DNA of 31,631 bases, taken from Ministeria vibrans ATCC 50519. Taxonomy: Eukaryota; Opisthokonta; Filasterea. A model generated the notes under the pieces. That model saw nothing but the letters and a program-made list of their open reading frames with translations. It did not search any database and was not told where the DNA came from. Both the position numbers and the translations under genes were made by a program. The stretch covers positions 1-31,631 of the forward strand of contig CALSCP010002290.1 in assembly GCA_943704425.1 (NCBI GenBank), written 5' to 3'. This document shows positions 1 through 9,997 of this stretch, piece after piece (within the stretch, counting starts at the first letter, position 1; every line of letters begins with the position of its first letter).

Positions 1-4
1 GAGA

Positions 5-51
<47 letters not shown>

Positions 52-292
52 AAGAAAAAGTGATAGAGAGAAAGAAACAAAGCGATAGAGAGAAAGAAAC
101 AAAGTGATAGAGAGAAAGAAACAAAGTGATAGAGAGAAAGAAACAAAGCGATAGAGAGAAAGAAACAAAGTGATAGAGAGAAAGAAACAAAGTGATAGAG
201 AGAAAGAAACAAAGTGATAGAGACAAAGAAACAAAGTGATAGAGAGAAACAAAGTGATAGAGAGAAGGAAACAAAGTGATAGAAAGAGAGAA
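1..292. repeat. GA-rich tract and 22-nt minisatellite
   Basis: Bases 1-58 are almost pure GA dinucleotide. From about 59 to 290 a 22-nt unit repeats about ten times, with a core GAAAGAAACAAAGTGATAGA and small variants (GC for GT, loss of a few bases). The same unit occurs inside introns of other genes in this window (near 7650, 16900 and 18800). It lies just beyond the last recognisable exon of the minus-strand dehydrogenase gene, so it is probably an intron or the 3' flank of that gene. Confidence 0.95.
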
Positions 293-402
293 AAAGCGTT
301 GGGAGTGGGTGAGAATAGAAAAAGAGAAATGAGGGAGAGAAGAATGAAGTGGTTGCTAAGGTGAGAGCTGGCACAAAAAGGATAAAAACATGAAATGTAT
401 AC

Positions 403-1460
403 CGTGTCGTTCAAGGTGACTTCGGGTCTTCTAGGCCGGAAATCGAGGTGAAGGGTGGCCCTGAGCAAAACCTTGTCCACGACAGACCAGTGACACGCGC
501 CCATTGCGGCAAAGACAGGGTCGACGGCAGGATCGGGAGGAAGACTGCAGAGAGCACGCAGGCGGGTGAGAAGAAGTGCGCCTACGTAGGCTATGGGAGC
601 GGGTGCGGAGAAGCGCGGAGCGGGCACTTGCGAGAGGAGTTGCAGTTGACTGAAAAAGTCGCTGAGGGAGACGTTGGCGGTGGACACAAGGAAAGAGGTG
701 CTGTTGGAGTGGCTGTCGTCTGCGCAGGCAGGTGTCAAAAGAGCCGCTTGAGTAATGACGTGGCTCACGTCGCGAACGTCGACAAAGGCGACATTGCCGG
801 TGGGCGTGAAGGGAATGGCACGTTGCAAGAAGCGCTTGACCAGCAGTGTCGACGAGAGGCGCGTGTCGCCTGGTCCCAGCAAGAGAGAGGGTCGCACAAT
901 GATGAGTTGGATGTTGAGCTGGGTTGCACAAACAACAAGGGGGAAAGAGGAGGGTGTTAATGCATTGTTGACATTGTGTCAAAACATACTTCGTCGGCGA
1001 GTTTTCGAGCGAGTTTTTCGCCCTCGATCTTAGACTCGTAGTAGGGAAAGCCGGCAACGGCATCCTCGCAATACGGTGAATTGTCGTCAAACATGACGGT
1101 GGCGGAGCGCGAGCAGGCCACAACACCCGAAGAGGACGCAGCGATGACAAGTTTGACGCCTGCCTTGGCAGCAGCGCGCATCACCGACTCAGTGCCGCCT
1201 ACGTTTGTCCGAAACATTTCACGCACCGACGCGCTGTCCGTTGTATGCGCAACAAGCCCGGCCAGGTGTACAACGACGTCAACATCGGCAAACGCGGCCG
1301 GTGGAGGCGAATTGACGTTGCCAACATAAATCTCCCCGTCGGCTGAATGGGAGGGAGATCTTGCCAATGTACGCACTCGAGCGCCACATTTCAAAAGCTG
1401 CAGAACAACATGGCGCCCGAGAAACCCTGTACCGCCCGTCACCAGGACTGTTTTCGTCAT
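403..1460 (-). CDS. Extended short-chain dehydrogenase/reductase (dihydroflavonol reductase/epimerase-like), 3' end unresolved
   Basis: NAD(P)-dependent oxidoreductase of the extended SDR class. Exon 1 runs from ATG at 1460 to 990 and exon 2 from 918 to about 403; the 71-nt phase-0 intron (919-989) has GTATGT and CAG ends. Near the N-terminus is the Rossmann motif TGGTGFLG, followed by VVHLAGLVAHT and the catalytic Y-x-x-x-K (YYESK). Exon 2 begins LNIQLIIVRPSLLLGPGD, then has FVDVRDV and ends with DFRPRRPEVTLNDT, which matches the C-terminal pattern of dihydroflavonol reductase-like enzymes (GFRPR...L.DTV). After this a GTATAC donor is possible at 402; without splicing the frame stays open through the minisatellite to the window edge. 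I cannot tell the substrate. An upstream in-frame codon at 1520 is not ATG, so 1460 is preferred. It is divergent from PAM, with about 120 bp between the starts. Confidence 0.8.
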
Positions 1461-1580
1461 TGGGCGTGGAAGAAGAGAGAAATAAAACTTTCGTATTGTG
1501 ACACTCTTGTGAAAATACAATACTCAAAACAATTATTATTATTATTCATAACATTGTTTGTGTTGTACGTTGGGAATAGG
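1461..1580. promoter_or_regulatory. Divergent intergenic promoter region of the dehydrogenase and PAM genes
   Basis: About 120 bp separates the ATG of the minus-strand dehydrogenase (1460) from the ATG of PAM (1581). The stretch is AT-rich with a run of ATT triplets near 1531-1550. It must hold both 5' UTRs and start sites. No individual factor site can be named. Confidence 0.4.
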
Positions 1581-4362
1581 ATGCGGTCTGCTATGGCACT
1601 GTGGCGCATGTTGATGATCATTGGGGCTCTGGTCTCCGTCGGCAGTGCGGTTGAAAAGAAGATGACGATTCGCATGCCCAACGTCCGCATCAGCCACGCC
1701 GACGACTACTATTGCGCCCACTTTGATTTGCCTAAGATGGACGATGTATGGTTCGCCGGGCCTTGCTCAGTTTTTTTTTTTTGATGTGTTTAAAAATAAT
1801 TTGACTCAATGTTTTTATATATTTTTATCATTTCAGGTTTCCATTTCGGCATTTGTACCGCGCACAGTGCCAGGTCATGTGCACCACATGCTTGTTTACG
1901 GATGTTCGAACCGTGCTGCGCCGTCGAGCGAGCCGCATGTGTCGCTGGACTCGTTCGACGACGACTTTACCCTTTCGGCGGTGCGAGCGTTTGCTTGCAA
2001 GAGTATGGGTCCGTGTCCGTCCTCGCAGCAGCAAATACTCTTTGCCTGGGCCCTCGACGCCGACGGCGTTTCTTTGCCACATGATTCGGGCTTTGCTGTG
2101 AGCGGCGTCTCATCGGTCCAGTCGCTTGCACTGCAAATTCACTACAAGGGTGCCGCCGTCGACGACACAAGCGGCGTCGAGCTTCACTTGACCAATCTTG
2201 CGGCGTACCGCGCCGGCATCTACATTCTTGCGAGTGCTTCGCGCACCGCCATACCACCCGGCAAGGACTCGGCGGAGCTCAAGGCACGCTGTACGTTTAA
2301 TGGCGACAAGCCCATGACGGTGTTTGCGTATCGCACGCACGCTCACAAGCTGTCGACTCGCATCACGGGTGTGCTCACACGGAGCTCGGGAGACACAACT
2401 CCTTGGGTGTTTGCCGATCGCAGTCCACAATTGCCCCAGGCTTTTGTCTCTACTCAAAAGTCAGTGGTGATTGCGCCGGGCGACGTGGTCGAGGCGACGT
2501 GTTACTACAACACTCATTCCAAGGCAACCTACACCCATATTGGCTCGGACTCGTCCGACGAAATGTGCAATCTTTACCTCATGTTCTACGACCTCGACGG
2601 TGGCACATGGGTGTGCACCGACTCGGGCTATCTCTACCATATGTCATTAGGCTTACCACGGTTGCCCCAGCCCGACGAGTCGCAGTTTGAAACGGAAACG
2701 GAAACGGAAACGGAAACGGAAACGGAAACGGAAACGGAAACGGAAACGGAAACGGAAACAGAGTCGGGTTCAAGTTCGACGGACATTGAAAATCAAGTCA
2801 AAGAACAAGAGGAGGAAGAGGAGGAGAATGCAGCGGCGAATATGGATGGAAACGCTGACGAGACGGATGTATTCGGGACCTTTTCACTTCTCATCGGCTT
2901 CGATCGAGAGTTGACAGACGTTGCGCAGTTGGGTCAAGTGAGTGGAGTGGTGTTGGACCCGGCGGATGCTTCGCGTCTGTGGGTATTCCATCGTGGAGCA
3001 CGCGAGTGGGGAAGAGGCACCTACACGTCTGGAAATCGACTTGTTGACGAGACACCCATTGCAAGTGCGACCCTCTCCGTGGTGGACGCTTTCACTGGAC
3101 GCCTCCTCAATCAGATGGACTACTCCAAGGGCCGTTTTTACATGCCTCACGCACTTACCATGAGCACGACAAGAGACCTGTGGGTGAGCGACGTGGGCTC
3201 GCATCTGGTGCAAAAGTTGCGCGCCGACGATGGCACAGTGCTGGTGACGGTAGGCACCAAAATGCAGCCGGGCAGCGACCTGTTGCACTTGTGTAAGCCG
3301 GCGGGCATCGCACTCACTCCCGACGAGCGTTTTGTATATATCGCGGATGGTTACTGCAACGCTCGCGTGCTCAAGGTGGACGCGCAATCGGGACAAGTGC
3401 TCACGCAGTGGGGCTCGCCCGGCAGAGGGAATGGCGAGTTTGTTTTGCCGCACGGCGTTGCCGTGGCGTCCGATGGTACAGTGATTGTAGCGGACCGTGT
3501 GAATGGGCGCGTGCAACTTTTTAGCGAACATGGATTGTTCATTCGAGCGTTTCCCGGTAGCTCCGCATGGGGTCCTGTCTACGATGTTGCCATCCCGCAG
3601 GCGGGTCACAGGTCAGTGCTGTTTGCACTGGCAGGCGAACCCAACGACGGTGCGGGTAGTCATCTGACCACTTCGGACAACGTTGGGACTGTCGCCGCAG
3701 AGTTTGGGTCGGGCGTGTTGGGCCGTGGACACGCTCTTGCGCTCAGTGCCAATGGTGAACGCGTGTACATTGCCGAAATTGGTCCAAACCGTGTCACGGT
3801 GTACACCACGCCGCAAGGCCGCACTTCCGATAATGGCGATGACAGTGGCGCTGGGGATCCTCAGGTTCAGCCCAATCAAGACGGCAACGATAGCAATGAT
3901 GAGGGCACAGACGACACACTGAACGGCGGCGGCGATGATGGCCATAATGTTTCATCTGTGCCTCACGTTTCGCCTGTCTATGACGCGAGCAACGGCAAGA
4001 CGGAAACGACGACGCCCGATCGAGTGAGCATACCGAGTGCCGATGAGCCCGTCACGATAAATCCCCTCAACGCACCGGGTGCGCGTCCCGACTTCAAGTA
4101 TGTACCCAGCGCCGCCGAGTCCACTGCATCTGCATTGCCCACCGGCTCAACCACCGATCCTGTGACAGACTCGGGCGCCTCGTCGCTCACCCTGAAGCGT
4201 CTAGCTATTGCCTTTTCCGCTCTGGGCTTTGTGGTGTTTGCTGTGACTCTTATCTATGTTGGCGTAACGCTCTCTCGTTCCCGACATCACAGCCGGCGCT
4301 ATCACAAGTTGAATATGGGTGCAGATGACATTGGCGATGAGATCTGCATTGACGAATTGTAA
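1581..4362 (+). CDS. PAM: Bifunctional peptidylglycine alpha-amidating monooxygenase, membrane-anchored
   Basis: Makes C-terminal peptide amides in the secretory lumen: the PHM domain hydroxylates glycine-extended peptides using copper, ascorbate and O2, and the PAL domain releases the amide and glyoxylate. Exons are 1581-1745 and 1837-4362 (phase-0 intron, GTATGG/CAG), giving 896 aa. Residues 1-23 form a signal peptide. PHM (about 30-340) keeps the CuA ligands H71 and H72 (HHM) and H157, the CuB pair H223 and H225 (YRTHAH) and M298 (SDEMCNLY). A (Glu-Thr)12 tract and acidic stretch link to PAL (about 403-720), which keeps FHRG, YMPH, DGYCN, LPHG and ADRVNGR. A Ser/Thr/Asp-rich stalk, one membrane helix (about 841-867) and a 29-residue basic-then-acidic tail follow. 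The third PAL histidine sits in GRGHA instead of the mammalian MPHD. The start at 1581 gives the best signal peptide; ATG at 1593 is an alternative. Confidence 0.95.
2689..2760 (+). repeat. Coding hexanucleotide repeat (GAAACG)12
   Basis: Twelve tandem copies of GAAACG (the last is GAAACA) lie in frame within PAM and encode alternating Glu-Thr. Because the unit is six bases, copy number can change without breaking the frame. It forms the flexible linker between the PHM and PAL domains. Confidence 0.97.
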
Positions 4363-4530
4363 CGCGATTGTGTAAAATATATAATAATGACGTAATATTA
4401 TGATATTTCATATGCAATTAACTCTCATTTATGTATCATATTTTCATAAACCTTTTTATATGCATTGTATTATAATTATTGTATGTGTTATGTGAGTTTC
4501 GGACTTACGCTTGACAATTTTTTTAATTCA

Positions 4531-6416
4531 ATGAAGATCTTCATAGCAGTTGTCTGTCTTATTGCTGTACGCCCCGCCTGGGCTCTGACAACAGAGTCAT
4601 TGGCGAGTTCTCGGCCCAATTTTGTTGTGTAAACAAACAAACCATTCGGACTTTCCGTCTCCTCCGCAGATGTCACACTCGCTGACATGTGTGTGTATGT
4701 GTGTGTGTGTATGTATGTATGTATGTATGTACGTGTGTGTGTGTGTGTATGTGTGGGTGCATTGGTGCGCGTAGGTTCTTCCTTGACGACTTCGGCTTTG
4801 GCGACCTGGGCGCAAACAACGCCGCAACCAAGGAGACGCCGCACATGAACGCACTTGCCGCGTCGGGAATGCGCTTTACCGACCTCCATGCAGGTGCCAG
4901 CGTGTGCACCCCCTCGCGAGCAGCACTCCTTACGGGTCGTCTGGGTCTCCGCACAGGAATCACACACAATTTTGCGCCTCCGTCTGTGGCAGGACTGCCG
5001 ACGAACGAGACGACCTTCTCCGAAGTGCTGAAGCAGGTAGGTCTGACTGTGTCTCTCTCGCTCCCAGTTGGTTCTCCCGACAACAACACGCGAAACTGAT
5101 TTTTATTGTTTAATGTTTATCATTTCTCAAATGTCCAGAATGGATACAGTACGGCTATGATTGGCAAATGGCACTTGGGCACCACCAAGGGCTTCCATCC
5201 ATTTGATCGGGGCTTTGACCACACTTGGATCATTCCTTACTCAATCGACATGGGTTGCAACGACCAGTGTGGCGCTACAGATCAGAATATGCCGCGCAAT
5301 GTGCCCGTCAACGGTCGATGTAAGAACGAGAGCACCCAGCACGTCCTGGAGACGTCCCACCTCTCTCCCGCCATTCCGTACTACGGTGGAAACACCACGG
5401 TGACACGGCAGCCGATGGATTTGTGTGCTCTTGCGTCAACCTATGCTGATGTGAGTACCCGCTTCATCCACGAGCACAAGAATGAGCCCTTTCTTCTCTA
5501 TGCACCCCTGTCACAAATGCACGTTCCTCACGGTAAGGAGAACACATTAAAGTTTGTGAGTGCTTGGGGCTCATCACTCACATGTGCAACACTTACCACA
5601 GCACACGCACCGCAGTGGACCAACACATCGTCGCGCGGCATTTTCGGCGACACTCTGCGCGAGGCGGACTGGACCGTCGGGCAAATCTTGAGCGCCCTTG
5701 AGAGTGCGGGAGTGCGTAACAACACCTTGGTCATGCTTTTTGGTGACAATGGACCTGTATGAAAACGTTTGCAAAAACAGAGGGGACCACCAACAAATAT
5801 TGTTCTCATCATATACGTATTATACATCGTATTATGCGTGTGTGTGTGTGTTTTTTTTTTAGTGGGAAGTGAAATGTGAGCTTGCGGGTTCACATGCGCC
5901 GTTTACTGGCGAGTGGATGAAGCAGCGAGAGGGCGGGGGAGGTAGCACAGGCAAATTCACCGCGTGGGAGGGTGGCCATCGCGTCGCCGGGCTCTTTAGC
6001 TGGCCGGGTGTCATTCCATCTGGCTCAGTCAACGGTATGATTGTGTCATTATGTTGGGCGACTCGTTTTTCTGATGGTTTTGGTACTAGAGGGACTGGCG
6101 AGCACAATGGATGTGCTGCCCACGCTGGCGCATCTGAGTGGCGCGTCATTGCCGGCTCATCGGCAGTTTGACGGAGTGAATCTGACTCCTAATTTACTGA
6201 GTGCGACGGCAGCGCCGGCGCACGCAACACTGTTTCATCCGGAGAGCGGAACGGGTACAGTGAGTGGGGGCGGCGGAGAAGATGCGGAGGCTAAGGGGAC
6301 CATTATTGCGATGCGTATGGGCGCGTACAAAGCACATTTTCAGACGGGCGGTTCAGCGCCCGCCTGTGGTGGCAAAAACGCAAAGTAGGCATGTGTGTGT
6401 ATGTGCGTGTCTTTGT

Positions 6417-6501
<85 letters not shown>

Positions 6502-6958
6502 CTTTGTGGTGTGTGTGTGTGTGTGTGGGTCCTTGTGGTGTGTGTGCGTGTGTGCGTGTCTTTGTGGTGTGTGTGCGTGTCTTTGTGGCGTGTGTCTGTG
6601 TGTAACTGTGTGTTGTGTGTTGAAAATATGGGTTGTTTTCTTTCTTTTATAGACTCACTGCACATGATCCGCCGCTCTTGTTTGACCTGTCGACGGATCC
6701 CCAAGAGGGAAATGCATTGGACACGTCATTGCCTGAGTATGCGAGCGTGGTTGCACAGATGAAAGACCATCTAAAACAACTCATGGCCAACATCAAAGGT
6801 AGTGCACAGAGCGACTGAATAGTATATGTGCGAGTATGTTTGAGTGACTTTGTGTGTGGTTCTTTACAGCCGACAACACAACCACAGCGGACTACTCTAC
6901 TGCTGCGTGGGCATCCCCCTGCTGCAACCAAGCCGACCCTCTTTGCCGCTGCAACTAA
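4531..6958 (+). CDS. Arylsulfatase A-like sulfatase (formylglycine sulfatase), eight exons
   Basis: Hydrolyses sulfate esters, probably in the lysosome or outside the cell. Exons: 4531-4628, 4775-5036, 5139-5532, 5602-5756, 5863-6034, 6090-6384, 6653-6798, 6870-6958; all introns are GT-AG and phases agree, giving 536 aa. A signal peptide covers residues 1-18. The metal-binding DD of the [11 protein letters not shown] block follows RPNFVV across intron 1. C77-T-P-S-R81 is the signature whose cysteine becomes formylglycine. Further family motifs are IGKWHLG, VPH, FGDNGP, WEGGHRV and STMDVLPT. The C-terminus is cysteine-rich (SPCC..CRC), as in mammalian arylsulfatase A, and the length is near that family's (about 507 aa). 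Substrate is unknown. The gene lies 168 bp downstream of PAM in the same direction and is convergent with SNF8, with a 124-bp gap. Confidence 0.93.
4687..4760 (+). repeat. GT/GTAT microsatellite in arylsulfatase intron 1
   Basis: Runs of GT interrupted by GTAT units fill most of the 146-nt intron 1 (4629-4774). The tract offers several GTATGT and GTGTAT strings that resemble 5' splice sites. Confidence 0.9.
6390..6606 (+). repeat. GT microsatellite in arylsulfatase intron 6
   Basis: About 215 bp of nearly pure GT with interspersed CTTTGTGGT and GTCCTTGTGG units fills the 268-nt intron between 6385 and 6652. It is the largest simple-sequence tract in a plus-strand gene in this window. Confidence 0.95.
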
Positions 6959-7077
6959 TCGTAGTACAGTGCGATATAATTCATACTTTTTTCATTATTA
7001 TTTATTTGTTTCTCTCTCTCACTTTTTCTCGACTCTTGTGCGTGACAAAGAGAGAAAATTCGTCGCTGAGAGACGGA

Positions 7078-7087
7078 TTTATTTATT
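7078..7087 (-). terminator. Polyadenylation signal AATAAATAAA overlapping the SNF8 stop codon
   Basis: On the minus strand the SNF8 stop codon TAA (7083-7085) sits inside AATAAATAAA, giving two overlapping AATAAA hexamers. This suggests a very short 3' UTR, fitting the 124-bp gap to the end of the convergent arylsulfatase gene. The motif alone does not prove use. Confidence 0.5.
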
Positions 7088-7617
7088 CAATTTGACTCTG
7101 GGTAATGCCTGGAATCCAATAGGATGTCACTGTGTCCTGCTCGTCGATCCACGCAATGCCCTCCTTCACCAAGTCATTCTATCCCCCATAGTAAGGAGTG
7201 AGCACACATACACAAGGCTGACAGACACACTGAGTTGCATTACCAGTACTGACTGTGCTCGTTCCGCTGTCCACTGGTGCGTTTCCATCAGCTGCTCACA
7301 TGTCACCCCTTGGTCTCTCTCCTGCGCAAGTACATGCATTACGTTGGAAATTAAAAGGGGAGCGGACAGTCCAATTGAGAAAAGAGACGCTACTTACGTT
7401 GACGAGGGAAAACACTTCGTTTGCATCTCGATTGAGTTCACCCGGAACAGACCTTACAATCCTACGCAACAATACCATTTTCATCAATGTCACGGAAGCA
7501 GCCCGTTGCTTTGCACAGTACTTTGTGCTTCCCAGTTGAATGACACCAAACCCACCGCCCAATACACTCATTGTTCGAATGGCACGTTCAACATCATCTC
7601 TATGCAAAGAAAACAAG

Positions 7618-7653
<36 letters not shown>

Positions 7654-8549
7654 AAGAAACAAAGTGATAGAGAGAGAGAGGAGAAAGAAACAAAGTGATA
7701 GAGAGAGAGGGGAGAAAGAAACAAAATGATAGAGAGAGAGAGAGGAGAAAGAAACAAAGTGATAGAAAGAGAGTGATTGAGAGAGAGAGAAAGAAAAAAG
7801 TGATAGAGAGAGAGAGAGAGAGAAAGGAGGGAGAAAGAATCAGTGTGTGAGAAAGAGAGAATTGAGACAGACACAAAATTTCTGACTCTGAAATTTCGTT
7901 TGCGTTTTTTCCGCGCTTTCGTCTGAGTCGCAATGTCAATTGACTCAATGGAATCAAGCCACCAGTGCTGTCACGAGCGGCCAAACAAATTTCACTTGCC
8001 TACAGAACACAACCGTTGACTCACAAACACACAAGAGGTCGTTCAACAACAACACTATCATTCTACCTGAACGGCAAGTTCATAGTAGAAGTCGCCCACG
8101 CCCAGAAGCTGCGACCAAAAGCCCTTTTGTGACGCCAGAGGGTCGACTCCAATGGTGCCACACATTTGCTGGGTACAAGACGAGCGAGTGAGGAGAGAGC
8201 GAGAGAACAGAACACACACTTTTTGACAGGACCGCATTTGCAGCGCCACACGCCACTGTTGATAGCCACGCCGACGCGGACGGCTGCGTGGACGTGCCGC
8301 CGAGCCCGTCCGCCCCCTCTGCCCCACCGCACACATTGAACTTACTTGGAAGCGGCGTCGGAACTCATGGTTCTTCCGTATCCTCGAACGATAGCTGCTC
8401 GCGAACGTCTCAAGACGGTCTTTGAACGACGCCATCTGTGTCGTGACCGTCTCCAGCTGCATCTGTTCAATCTCAGCGCCTTTGTCCGAGAAATTCTTCA
8501 CAGCGACTTTATGGCGCGCAACCCCTCCGATCCCCACGCCCCGCCGCAT
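7083..8549 (-). CDS. SNF8: ESCRT-II subunit SNF8/VPS22 (EAP30), seven exons
   Basis: Core subunit of ESCRT-II, which sorts ubiquitinated membrane proteins into multivesicular endosomes. Exons (minus strand order): 8549-8346, 8168-8067, 7999-7887, 7599-7522, 7461-7398, 7321-7244, 7178-7083; predicted 244 aa against about 258 in human. It starts [14 protein letters not shown], matching the family start (RRGVGAGAIAKKK). [11 protein letters not shown] joins [18 protein letters not shown] and [14 protein letters not shown], the most conserved block. [11 protein letters not shown] and [10 protein letters not shown] follow, then KEGIAWID and a Y-W-I-P end; these make up the two winged-helix domains. 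The donor of exon 3 is ambiguous: GTCAGA (used here) gives gapless alignment to the family, while GTGTCT slightly downstream adds four residues; both are phase 2. Intron 3 is 287 nt and contains the minisatellite. ATG 8549 is divergent from the ankyrin gene. Confidence 0.92.
7618..7860. repeat. Minisatellite in SNF8 intron 3
   Basis: A (GA)n run is followed by about four to five units containing the core GAAAGAAACAAAGTGATAGA separated by GA-rich spacers of variable length. The unit is the same as at 59-290. It fills most of the intron 7600-7886; in the SNF8 transcript it reads as a long pyrimidine-rich tract that leads into the 3' splice site at 7600. Confidence 0.93.
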
Positions 8550-8865
8550 TGCCAGCGACTGAATGCACGCTAAGACCGAAACTGCGATCCCCCAACTCGT
8601 GGGTGGGCTTGTACACGAATGAAGAAAGAATAACCATTAATTATTAATTGGTCTTAACTTCAGACTCTTCAACTGCCACGACAAAATCAACTTCCACGCC
8701 GCAAACACAAGAACACAACAAGTGCTATGCGCTTGATCTACACACTTATTCACGCTGCCTCGTTTACTCTCCCCCGAATCCTTTGCGGCCGATCTTCTGG
8801 TCTACTCGGCTCTAGCTGGCGTTGGAGTCGTCTCTCTCTGTTGCGGCGTCAAATTTGTCAACAAA
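8550..8865. promoter_or_regulatory. Divergent spacer between SNF8 and the ankyrin gene
   Basis: A 316-bp spacer between the two start codons. It contains an AT-rich core (TTAATTATTAATTGG near 8636-8652) and a more GC-rich stretch next to the ankyrin start. It should hold both promoters and 5' UTRs. A weak open frame from 8727 has no family match and is not called. Confidence 0.35.
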
Positions 8866-9934
8866 ATGTTGCACGCCTTCAAACGATCGCTAAACAGCAG
8901 CATGTGCAAGCAAATGCTCAATTACCACAGCAATCCTGTCCCCGACCTACCGCAGTGGGGCGTGGACGTGCTCGAATGCGCCAGAACAGGCGACAGCGAC
9001 CAACTTGAGCGTATCTTTCGCGAGAACCCATCCGCCAAAGCCGACGCCGTCAATCCCATCACTGGGAGGACGCCACTCATGATCGCGTGCGGCCATGGTC
9101 ATTTGCGATGCGTCGAAGTTCTTCTTAATGTAAGTGTACGATCAAATGGCGTGTCGCCGTCCGTCATGTGAGGGGAAGGAAAAGGCGTTTATTCGGGTCG
9201 ATGAAGTGCTGTGTGTGTGATGACGCTTCTCGTTGTGACAGGCCGGAGCGTGTCCGCACAAGAAGGACTTGATTTGGAACCATACAGCCCTGTTTCATGC
9301 CTTGTCAAACGGCCATCCAAACGTAGAGGTCGTCAAGCTGCTCATTTTGGTGAAAGTCACAAAGAACAATTTGGCGCGACTATCAAAACTGACACGCGTT
9401 ATGACTGACGACTCCCGTAGGTCGGGACAAAGCTTGACGTTGTGGATGCCCAAGACAAAACGCCCCTGATCTGGGCCGTGCGCTATGGGTACATTGATAT
9501 TGTCGATGTGCTGATCAGGGTATGAGAGCGAGTGAGACAAATTTGGTTTATTATTGTTACGTTTGTTTCAGTGTATTAATATTTTAAACGCTCGCAATTG
9601 TTCTTTCTCAATAGTGTTTAGTATTAAATTCTATTGCGCACATAATTATATTTGTTATAACTATTATGTTCGCATAATAATATTATTATTAATTAATAAT
9701 AATTTTTCGTTTTTATTATTGTAGGGCGGTGCGTCGGTCAATTTCCAAATTGAAAAGTGCAAATCGACTGCACTGAGCGTCGCGATTGCTGCCGAGCATG
9801 TCGAGCTTGTGCGTATGCTTGTAGAACATGGATCAAATGTCAACGTGTGCGACGAGCGGGGTGACACTCCTCTCATGCGAGCCATTGCGGGACGGAAAGA
9901 AAGCATTGTGCGCATTCTTGTGAGGGTAATAATA

Positions 9935-9997
<63 letters not shown>

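Noticed and set aside
5106-5762. Single open frame of 218 codons taken as a gene
   Set aside because: It spans two sulfatase exons and reads through a 69-nt intron that happens to lack stops; splicing restores the family alignment.
6828-7667. Plus-strand open frame of 279 codons
   Set aside because: It overlaps the last arylsulfatase exon out of frame and the SNF8 exons in antisense, and ends in (GA)n-encoded Arg-Glu repeats.
7296-7874. Minus-strand frame rich in Ser/Leu as a membrane protein
   Set aside because: The hydrophobic part is translated minisatellite in SNF8 intron 3; only the short spliced blocks are coding.
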